A DNA stretch of 7,081 nt. It comes from Cytophagaceae bacterium (GTDB lineage Bacteria; Bacteroidota; Bacteroidia; Cytophagales; Spirosomataceae). The stretch covers positions 1 through 7,081 of the forward strand of contig CANIYB010000125.1 of NCBI GenBank assembly GCA_947471105.1, read 5' to 3'. Under the pieces are notes generated by a model, which saw only the letters and a program-made list of their open reading frames with translations, searched no databases and was not told the DNA's origin. Below, one piece after another: positions 1 to 5,727 of the stretch (positions within the stretch are counted from its first letter, which is position 1; each line of letters opens with the position of its first letter). A program made the position numbers and the translations under genes.

Positions 1-152
1 AAGGAGAATAGGGTATTTAATTCAGGTTTAGGTGGATCTTTTTTAACGGAGTCAATTTTGACATTTGCTAAGTTAATCGCTTGGGAAGAAAACCCAAGCG
101 TCAAGGAAAATAAAATTAAAGTTAGGCGGATTGAATTTGTTTTGATCTGCAT
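1..152 (-). CDS. N-terminal part of a secreted protein of unknown function (truncated by window edge)
   Basis: An open frame starts at ATG 152-150 and runs off the left edge, giving about 50 residues. It begins MQIKTNSIRLTLILF and continues SLTLGFSSQA: a short Lys/Arg-containing n-region, a hydrophobic core, and small residues before a likely signal peptidase I site after Ala25. The visible mature part is polar, with a Lys/Pro-rich stretch (KKDPPKPE) that looks like a flexible linker. There is no lipobox cysteine, so a lipoprotein is unlikely. An upstream ATG at 160-158 is in another frame and stops after 12 codons; in the chosen frame no ATG occurs between 152 and the stop at 221-219. The gene diverges from the histidine kinase. 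Too little is visible to name a family; periplasmic, outer-membrane or exported location is inferred from the signal peptide alone. Confidence 0.7.
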   Translation of the reverse strand, partial: MQIKTNSIRLTLILFSLTLGFSSQAINLANVKIDSVKKDPPKPELNTLFS

Positions 153-220
153 GGTTTCATTTTTTGATTTCGAAAGCAAGCTATAAATATCTTTTAAATA
201 ATTTAATTGAATTCGATATT

Positions 221-238
221 ATCCTCAATTAAGAGGAT
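221..238. repeat. 6-bp inverted repeat in the divergent intergenic region
   Basis: ATCCTC (221-226) and GAGGAT (233-238) are perfect reverse complements around the AT-only spacer AATTAA. The element lies 69 bp upstream of the left secreted-protein start and about 140 bp upstream of the kinase start. An operator for a dimeric regulator is possible. It does not resemble a terminator, as no T tract follows in either direction. A repeat of this size can arise by chance in this much sequence, so the regulatory reading is weak. Confidence 0.3.
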
Positions 239-329
239 GAATAAGATTACTTAGGAGATATTAACACAATTAAATTGGAAGACAAAATGGCTTCACTAGT
301 CTACTCAAATTCATGGATGGTAGCTTGCA

Positions 330-360
330 TTTTCTTATTCCTTTTGATTCTTTAGCTTTG
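330..360 (+). promoter_or_regulatory. Candidate Bacteroidota-type promoter for the kinase-regulator pair
   Basis: TAGCTTTG at 353-360 exactly fits the TAnnTTTG -7 consensus of the Bacteroidota primary sigma factor. Nineteen nucleotides upstream, TTTT at 330-333 matches three of four positions of the TTTG -33 element. Transcription would begin near 367, leaving a leader of about 13 nt before ATG 380, which is plausible in a group that relies little on Shine-Dalgarno pairing. No SD-like purine run precedes the start. The -33 match is imperfect and the region is AT-rich, so this remains a candidate. Confidence 0.4.
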
Positions 361-379
361 TATACAATTTTGTAGATTT

Positions 380-1441
380 ATGTGGACTCGTTGGAATTTT
401 CCAAAAACTAAATTATCGTTCAAAATATTATTCAACCTCGTTTTGTGGGGTCTTTGGATTGGACTTCCTTTATTTAGTCCTGTGCATCAGGAACATGAAG
501 TGCAGCATCCACACCCTCATGCGAGTTCAGAATTTTCAGAGCATATTATTCATGAGTTGCTGACGATCATTCCATTATTCTATGTGATTACTTTACTCTT
601 GTTTCCATATGTATTCAGAAAAAGGGGCATTTTCATATTTTTCATTAGCCTCATTTTAACCAATTTGTTCTTTGTGTTTGTCGGAGTTCTAATGAAGAAT
701 TTCCTACTGGCTTTTGAGCTTGATTCTGATCATGATTCTCTTTTAAAAGAAGTTTTTCCTTTGATAATGGTTTCGGGTATCGCAACTACCTATGGATTTT
801 TATTGGAGTATTTAAGAACCGAGTCACATATTGAAGATTTGAAAAATGAGCAAATGAAGTCTGAACTTTCCTTTTTACGTTCACAAATTAGTCCACATTT
901 TATTTTCAATATTTTAAATAGCATTGTCTATTTGATTCGAACAAAGTCAGATATGAAGGCAGAAGAAGTAACGATTAGGCTTTCTTCTTTGATGCGCTAT
1001 ATGTTGTATGATTCCGATCAAAAAATGATTTTATTGTCCAAGGAATTCGAATATTTAAAAAATTATATCGACTTACAAAAAATGCGTTTTGAGGGAGATG
1101 TTACAATTGCGATTAAGGAAGAAGGGGATATGGCCTCATTTAAAATAGAACCCATGTTACTAATTCCTTTTGTGGAGAACGCTGTAAAACATGGAGTTAC
1201 CTATGTAGATAATCCTTTCATTGACGTTTTTTTTATTATAAATGAAGGAGTTTTAACCTTTCGAGTATTGAATAAAAAGGGTGCAGTACGCCAAGAAAAG
1301 AAAGACGAAAGTTCGGGTATTGGGATGAAAAATGTGATCAGGCGACTTGAATTATTGTACCCCAATAAACATATTATTCAGATTAAAGATGAGTTAGATA
1401 GTTTTGAGGTTTATTTATCGATTGAATTATTAGACAATTAA
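380..1441 (+). CDS. LytS/YehU-type membrane sensor histidine kinase with His-rich predicted periplasmic loop
   Basis: This 353-aa protein is a sensor kinase of the His_kinase (PF06580) plus HATPase_c class that pairs with LytTR regulators. Four hydrophobic helices are visible at about residues 14-33, 60-79, 84-106 and 125-145. Positive residues at the N-terminus and at 80-82 (RKR) place both ends inside, so loops 34-59 and 107-124 should face the periplasm. The first loop holds seven histidines (36, 39, 43, 45, 47, 55, 58) plus several glutamates; the second contains ELDSDHDS. A cytoplasmic helix (146-165) leads to the H-box LRSQISPHFIFN with phosphoacceptor His173, then the N-box PFVENAVKHG (263-272) and the glycine box GIGMKN (313-318). 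All catalytic landmarks are present and the length is normal. ATG 380 is the first start after the in-frame TAG at 353-355. The regulator gene follows after 4 nt. The signal is unknown; metal sensing is inferred from the loop. Confidence 0.93.
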   Translation: MWTRWNFPKTKLSFKILFNLVLWGLWIGLPLFSPVHQEHEVQHPHPHASSEFSEHIIHELLTIIPLFYVITLLLFPYVFRKRGIFIFFISLILTNLFFVFVGVLMKNFLLAFELDSDHDSLLKEVFPLIMVSGIATTYGFLLEYLRTESHIEDLKNEQMKSELSFLRSQISPHFIFNILNSIVYLIRTKSDMKAEEVTIRLSSLMRYMLYDSDQKMILLSKEFEYLKNYIDLQKMRFEGDVTIAIKEEGDMASFKIEPMLLIPFVENAVKHGVTYVDNPFIDVFFIINEGVLTFRVLNKKGAVRQEKKDESSGIGMKNVIRRLELLYPNKHIIQIKDELDSFEVYLSIELLDN

Positions 1442-1445
1442 TCCT

Positions 1446-2198
1446 ATGGAAAAAATAAATTGCTTGGTCGTTGACGATGAGAGCATGGGCAGAAAGTTAC
1501 TCGAAGAAAATGTGCGTCAAATCCCATTTTTGAATTTGGTGGGTTCTTGCAAAAATGCATTTGACGCGATGGAAAAACTCCAGGAAAACTCCGTGGATTT
1601 AATCTTTTTGGATATTCAAATGCCGGGAATGCTGGGAACACAATTTTTACAAACACTTAAAAATAAGCCTCTCGTTATTTTTGTAACCGCATATGATCAC
1701 TACGCTGTGGAAAGTTATGAATTAAGTGCAGTTGATTATTTAATGAAACCTGTCAGTTTGGAACGGTTTACTCTGGCTGCGCATAAGGCCTTTGATCTAT
1801 TAAAATTGAATAATCCAATCGAAAAAAATGAGGATGTAATTTATACCAAAGTTGAGGCTCCGGAGCCATTAGAAGACTTCTTTTTTATTAATGTGGAATA
1901 CTCATTAATTCGAATTAACATTCCGCAAATCACGCATATTGTAGGGTTAAAAGACTATGTAAAGATTTATTTGGAGGGAGAAAAGCGGCCAATCTTAACA
2001 AAGACTACGATGAAATCAATGGAGTCGAAAGTTGGTCCTCATTTGTTTATGCGTGTACACAAATCTTATATTGTTAATATTCGAAAAATTGAATCTGTTA
2101 AACAACAAAGAATAAAAATTGGACTTTTTGATATACCTGTCAGTGATTCACATGCTGCGGATTTAATGGAAAAATTGAATTTAACACGGCCTAGTTAA
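1446..2198 (+). CDS. LytTR-family DNA-binding response regulator
   Basis: This 250-aa cytoplasmic transcription factor is the likely partner of the kinase directly upstream. An N-terminal receiver domain (about 3-118) has the acidic pair Asp10/Asp11, phosphoacceptor Asp56 in FLDIQMPG, Thr81 in FVTAYD, and Lys101 in YLMKP. A linker of about 25 residues leads to a LytTR DNA-binding domain (about 145-245), recognised by GLKDYVKIYL (167-176), a TKTTMKSME segment, and MRVHKSYIVNIRKIE (202-216). Length and domain order match the AgrA/LytR/YehT group, which binds paired direct repeats upstream of targets. The start lies 4 nt after the kinase stop, so the two genes are almost certainly cotranscribed. 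Its TAA shares bases with the convergent receptor's stop codon. Target genes cannot be read from the sequence; the adjacent transport genes and the left secreted-protein gene are candidates by position only. Confidence 0.95.
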   Translation: MEKINCLVVDDESMGRKLLEENVRQIPFLNLVGSCKNAFDAMEKLQENSVDLIFLDIQMPGMLGTQFLQTLKNKPLVIFVTAYDHYAVESYELSAVDYLMKPVSLERFTLAAHKAFDLLKLNNPIEKNEDVIYTKVEAPEPLEDFFFINVEYSLIRINIPQITHIVGLKDYVKIYLEGEKRPILTKTTMKSMESKVGPHLFMRVHKSYIVNIRKIESVKQQRIKIGLFDIPVSDSHAADLMEKLNLTRPS

Positions 2199-2218
2199 AA
2201 GGTGTTTATTTTTAGGCC
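2188..2218. terminator. Weak inverted repeat at the convergent gene ends
   Basis: GGCCTA (2188-2193) and TAGGCC (2213-2218) are reverse complements separated by 19 nt that contain both convergent stop codons (TTAA, 2195-2198). A 6-bp GC-containing stem (seven with a G-U pair on the plus-strand RNA) at the end of two converging genes could act as a bidirectional terminator. The loop is large and there is no uridine tract after either arm, so it is a poor intrinsic terminator. A small AACT-GAAA-AGTT hairpin immediately to the right (2219-2230) is also possible but short. Confidence 0.25.
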
Positions 2219-4174
2219 AACTGAAAAGTTTCTTCCTGGTGCTGCATTATAATATCTCCCAGCTGCGGCATTTAAATCCGGTCCTAAACTATAGGTTTCG
2301 TTCAGAATATTTTCCATGGCAAACCAAAGTTCCCATCCATATTTCGGATTTGATTTTTGATACGAAATTTTAGAATTCCAAATACGATACGCTGGCATTT
2401 GGTCTGTGTTAGCGTCATTTAAAAATAAATAATCCGAGAAGATGTATTGTTGGTTCCATGAAAACCCAGACGGATGATTGAAAATTGCTAGCACTGAATT
2501 TTGAAATGGACTTGTCCCGGTCAAGAAATTTCCATTATAGGTTTTACCAGAGGTGGTATAATCAGTGAATCTAAAATCTTGCCAAGTAGTGGAGTTGTTG
2601 ATCAATAAGTATTTATGGGCTTTCCAAGATGTAGTTAATTCAAGCCCTTTTTGTGTTGTTTCCCCTACGTTCGCAAAATAATCAGAACCATCAGCGGCTC
2701 TTCTGACTACGATTGTTTCATTCAGATTAAATAAATAGGCAGTCAAATCCCAATTAAATGTTTTGTCATTGGATTCACCTTTCCAAGCAATTTCCTTGTT
2801 CCAGCCTTTTTCTGCTTTTAAATTGGTATTAATAATGCCAGCCGATGGTCGCATCTCAGCAATGCTTGGAGGCGAATAACCTTGCGCTATTTTAGCTGTG
2901 ATACTTTGATGCAAGCCTAATTTACGGACGATGGCTGCTCGGGGTGAGAAGATCGTTTCCTGATTTATGTATTGTGTCGAGTAGGTGTTTAGACTTCCAG
3001 AAAGCGTCAATTTCCAATGATTATTTATTTCATAATCAGCTTGTAAAAAAGTGGTTAATTGCTCTAAATGCGTGTTTTGAGTTAATTGCAAGGTGTCTTT
3101 GATTCCTTTTTTATTCCCAAAAGTTTGGCTGTCAAATTGGCCTGATTGCCATTCATAGCCCGCGTCTAAATTGATGATTCCTTGGCGATGAATAACGCCC
3201 CGACTATTAAAATTGGGTTCATCTCGTAATTCATAATTTCGGATCGTTGGGTTTTCAACTTTATTGTATTGAAATGCATTGATGAAATTCCACCCCCATT
3301 GTGAATTAATTTGATTGGATATTTGAGCGCCAACTCCAAAACTTTTTAATTTAAAGGTGGCTTGTTGGTCTACGGCACTTTTAAACGTACCTGCTGCCGG
3401 CCTAGCACTGGTTGGATTATCCTGATATTGTTTTAACGTTAATCCGCCTGGCGTTTGATAAGCTAAATCTCCATAGTAGGAAGTTAGGCTGATGGTTCCT
3501 GAGGTGCCAAATGACTTATTGAATTCGTAAGAAATCCATTGCTTTTTTATGGCAGATTGAATTCTGAATCCTTCCTGCTGCCATTGAGATGCGTAAATAC
3601 GATGGTTTTTAAAGGCGTTTCCTAGATTTATATCGATGGATGTTTTTAACCCTCCAAGGGAAGGATACATCGTTTGAAATTTTATTTTATTTTTTAAATC
3701 AAAGCCACTATTGAAAAGTATCGCCCCTCCGGTACCCGCTCCATAAATTCCACCACCAGGACCTTTTGTGATGATAATTTGGCGAAATAAATCGGGCTCT
3801 AATAAAGACAAATAGGTGTTGTTCCCAGCATCAGTGAACGGGATTTGATTCCAATAAACTTTAATATTTCTGACACCAAAAGGCGCTCTTAACGAGCTAC
3901 CTCTTATGGCGATCCGGTAACTTCCTGGAGATCTCTCCTCCATACGGACTCCGGCTTGGGTATTTAATCCACTGACAAAACTAGTTCCATTGGTAGGACT
4001 AATGATTTTATCCGTCAAGATAGAAATGGCATCTGGACTCGTTAATTTTTGCCTTGATTTCTCAAATACTTTTACTTCTACGTTGTTTAATTCTGTTGTT
4101 TTTAGACTATCCGATTGAATGGATAAAGTTTGAAAAGCAATTAGGAGTGATGGAATTAATAATTTAAAATTCAT
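2195..4174 (-). CDS. TonB-dependent outer-membrane receptor, FecA/siderophore-receptor-like
   Basis: This 659-aa protein is predicted to take up a scarce ligand across the outer membrane using TonB energy. A signal peptide (about 1-21, MNFKLLIPSLLIAFQ at the start) is followed by a TonB-box-like segment NNVEVKVFEK (30-39). The plug domain (about 45-160) contains SGLNTQAGV, the hallmark YRIAIRGSSLRAPFGVRN (86-103), VYWNQIPFTDAG and ITKGPGGGIYGAGTGGAILF. The remainder has the alternating polar/aromatic pattern of a 22-strand barrel, including the late motif MENILNETY and a C-terminal PGRNFSVGLKINTF ending in Phe. There is no N-terminal CarboxypepD-regulatory-like domain and no SusD partner, so a SusC glycan importer is unlikely. 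The IRGSSLR/VYWN plug resembles receptors annotated as Fe(3+)-dicitrate-like in Bacteroidota; the true ligand is unknown. The start overlaps the upstream barrel gene by 11 bp, suggesting translational coupling. Confidence 0.93.
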   Translation of the reverse strand: MNFKLLIPSLLIAFQTLSIQSDSLKTTELNNVEVKVFEKSRQKLTSPDAISILTDKIISPTNGTSFVSGLNTQAGVRMEERSPGSYRIAIRGSSLRAPFGVRNIKVYWNQIPFTDAGNNTYLSLLEPDLFRQIIITKGPGGGIYGAGTGGAILFNSGFDLKNKIKFQTMYPSLGGLKTSIDINLGNAFKNHRIYASQWQQEGFRIQSAIKKQWISYEFNKSFGTSGTISLTSYYGDLAYQTPGGLTLKQYQDNPTSARPAAGTFKSAVDQQATFKLKSFGVGAQISNQINSQWGWNFINAFQYNKVENPTIRNYELRDEPNFNSRGVIHRQGIINLDAGYEWQSGQFDSQTFGNKKGIKDTLQLTQNTHLEQLTTFLQADYEINNHWKLTLSGSLNTYSTQYINQETIFSPRAAIVRKLGLHQSITAKIAQGYSPPSIAEMRPSAGIINTNLKAEKGWNKEIAWKGESNDKTFNWDLTAYLFNLNETIVVRRAADGSDYFANVGETTQKGLELTTSWKAHKYLLINNSTTWQDFRFTDYTTSGKTYNGNFLTGTSPFQNSVLAIFNHPSGFSWNQQYIFSDYLFLNDANTDQMPAYRIWNSKISYQKSNPKYGWELWFAMENILNETYSLGPDLNAAAGRYYNAAPGRNFSVGLKINTF

Positions 4175-4937
4175 ATAAAAATGAAATAGATAGAGAGTTT
4201 ACTTGAGAGGCTAAGATTGACTTCGAATTTTTATTTTCAGCGGCTCCTAAATTTAATATTTCGTAGGAAAGCAAAGCACCAATTTTGGCTTTCTTAAACC
4301 CTATTTTTCCTTTATAACTTAAATCGTTGGCGGTGCTCGTTGAACTATAAGGTACTCCTACATAATTTCCATATAAAGTAATGTCCCTCAGGATGGGTTC
4401 AAAAATTTGCCCTTGAATAGTAGTTTCTATTTTTCCAGGAATAACCACTCCAATTCCCGCATTAATTCCATGTAAGCTATATTTCTCTTCTTCGATGTAA
4501 TGGGAACTATTTGTACTAATTTTTCTGGCAATGGACTTGCTATAAAGACTCAGAATTGGATAAAAGTATGGGAGTGTGCTAGTTTTTTGATTCCACATAA
4601 ATCCAACTTCAGCTTCGGAACCCCTGTAATTTGAAAATAATTCTTCATTGGAATTAATTCTGGTTGAATAGGAATTATTGGGTTCGATAAACGTATATTT
4701 TGTCCTGTCAACATTGGAACGATGGATGTTTCCGTACGCTTTTAAGGCTACAAAAAATTTACGTTTCGATTGTTTTTTTTGAATGGATAATTGAACATTC
4801 AAATCAGCCGTTGCCTCATGTTCAAGCCATGAAATTTGAGTAGCACCTATCCCCGCTTCAAGTCGAATCAATTGGGCTTTTGCAAATGGACTTGAAATTA
4901 AAATAAATATAAATAAAAGGTTTTTGACGTATTTCAT
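4164..4937 (-). CDS. Predicted outer-membrane beta-barrel protein, family not recognised
   Basis: This 257-aa protein starts at ATG 4937-4935. An in-frame TTG two codons upstream (4943-4941) would give a longer form, but the ATG yields a standard signal peptide: MKYVKNLLF, a hydrophobic stretch, and SSPFAKA with likely cleavage between Ala21 and Gln22. The mature part has a series of alternating amphipathic segments (about 61-74, 105-116, 122-135, 153-166, 170-183, 207-230, 246-257), glycines and aromatics, and a terminal ISFLYEF resembling a Bam-recognised beta-signal. An 8- to 12-strand barrel in the outer membrane is inferred. No enzymatic motif is visible and I cannot assign a family. It lies 22 nt after the GT2 gene and overlaps the TonB-dependent receptor by 11 bp, so a role with that receptor (assembly, ligand capture or a second pore) is the leading guess from position. 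Confidence 0.8.
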   Translation of the reverse strand: MKYVKNLLFIFILISSPFAKAQLIRLEAGIGATQISWLEHEATADLNVQLSIQKKQSKRKFFVALKAYGNIHRSNVDRTKYTFIEPNNSYSTRINSNEELFSNYRGSEAEVGFMWNQKTSTLPYFYPILSLYSKSIARKISTNSSHYIEEEKYSLHGINAGIGVVIPGKIETTIQGQIFEPILRDITLYGNYVGVPYSSTSTANDLSYKGKIGFKKAKIGALLSYEILNLGAAENKNSKSILASQVNSLSISFLYEF

Positions 4938-4941
4938 AAAC

Positions 4942-4955
4942 AAATAAATTTATTT
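4942..4955. repeat. 14-bp AT-only palindrome between the GT2 and barrel genes
   Basis: AAATAAATTTATTT reads identically on both strands and fills most of the 22-nt gap between the GT2 stop and the barrel-protein start. It contains no G or C, so it would make a very weak RNA hairpin and is not a credible terminator. It could be an AT-rich protein-binding site or simply low-complexity spacer. I could not find a convincing TAnnTTTG promoter element here. Confidence 0.35.
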
Positions 4956-4959
4956 AAAA

Positions 4960-5727
4960 TTACCAATATTTCTCACCTTTTTTATAGGCAAATCGAATCC
5001 CCCTAAAAATAATTATGCTATGATTTATAATCGTTTGGATTAAACCAAAGTGCTTGGATAAAACTTGAAATCTTTCCTTCCAAGATTTTTTAAGGTTTTT
5101 AACAGAAGCCCCTCCCATCAAATAATTACAAATTGGCTCTGACATGTAGCTGATTTTGTTGGCTGCTTTCAAACATTGAATCTCCCAATCAATGTCGGAA
5201 CTTAATTGGTATTTCATTGAGAAGAATGGAGCGATCGACTTTTTACAAATAAAGGCTTGATGGCAGATCAACATGCCAAATTTGAAATCTTTCCAAGTCA
5301 AATTTTGGGGTAATTGGTGCGGCGTGGCCTCACTTCTTTTGCCTATAAAATTCCCTTTTAAATCTACAAAATTCGCATCGCCATATAACACATCTGGACT
5401 TTTTGATAAATGATTTAAAATAGTTTTTAACGTGTCTTTACTTGCAAATTCATCTCCCGCATTCATAAACACCACATATTCACCGCTAGCTTTTGCAAGT
5501 CCTTTATTCATGGCATCGTAAATTCCTTTGTCAACTTCCGAGATCAGCACGTCAGGGTTGATTGCCGAATTTTGGATAATGCTCATCGTGTGGTCATGGG
5601 AATTTCCGTCAATAATAATGTACTCAAATTGATCTCGATGCCCTTGCGCATGAACGCTATCGAGCGTTCTTTGGATATATGCTTCGGCCTGAAATGTGAT
5701 CGTGATGATGCTAATTTTGGCTGACAT
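4960..5727 (-). CDS. Family 2 glycosyltransferase (WcaE/WfgS-like) of surface polysaccharide synthesis
   Basis: This 255-aa protein is a predicted cytoplasmic, membrane-associated GT-A fold enzyme that transfers a sugar from a nucleotide-sugar donor to a growing lipid-linked oligosaccharide. The N-terminal strand KISIITITF (4-12) begins the nucleotide-binding fold. Then follow IIIDGNSHDHT (37-47), SEVDKGIYDAMNKG (63-76), and MNAGDEF (88-94), where NAGD takes the place of the metal-binding DxD. CHQAFI (155-160) and SSDIDWE (176-182) fit the acceptor and catalytic-base region. The SE.DKGIYDAMNKG plus N-x-GD combination is typical of the WfgS/WcaE-like subgroup. The C-terminal end (about 230-250) is hydrophobic and basic, consistent with membrane attachment. 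ATG 5727 lies inside the GT4 gene, a 17-bp overlap that implies translational coupling. Donor and acceptor sugars cannot be deduced. Confidence 0.92.
   Translation of the reverse strand: MSAKISIITITFQAEAYIQRTLDSVHAQGHRDQFEYIIIDGNSHDHTMSIIQNSAINPDVLISEVDKGIYDAMNKGLAKASGEYVVFMNAGDEFASKDTLKTILNHLSKSPDVLYGDANFVDLKGNFIGKRSEATPHQLPQNLTWKDFKFGMLICHQAFICKKSIAPFFSMKYQLSSDIDWEIQCLKAANKISYMSEPICNYLMGGASVKNLKKSWKERFQVLSKHFGLIQTIINHSIIIFRGIRFAYKKGEKYW

Noticed and set aside
186..220. AATATC (186-191) and GATATT (215-220) inverted repeat upstream of the left gene
   Set aside because: AT-rich 6-bp arms with a 23-nt spacer are expected by chance in such sequence.
1227..1234. Run of eight T in the kinase gene, as a possible phase-variation tract
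   Set aside because: A single T8 is expected in low-GC coding DNA; the frame is intact and the tract is shorter than typical contingency loci.
1444..1656. Minus-strand 70-codon open frame over the regulator start
   Set aside because: It lies wholly inside the well-supported receiver domain of the response regulator and has no recognisable protein features.
2195..4174. Reading the TonB receptor as a SusC-type polysaccharide importer serving the glycan cluster
   Set aside because: It lacks the N-terminal carboxypeptidase-regulatory-like domain and a SusD neighbour, is short for SusC at 659 aa, and its plug resembles FecA-like receptors.
4773..4780. Eight-base homopolymer in the barrel-protein gene, as a possible phase-variable surface gene
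   Set aside because: It encodes an ordinary Lys-Lys stretch, is short, and the reading frame is complete. Only population sequencing could revive the idea.
4941..4943. TTG start for the barrel protein, two codons upstream of the ATG
   Set aside because: The ATG at 4937-4935 gives a standard signal peptide beginning MKYVKN, and TTG starts are less common.
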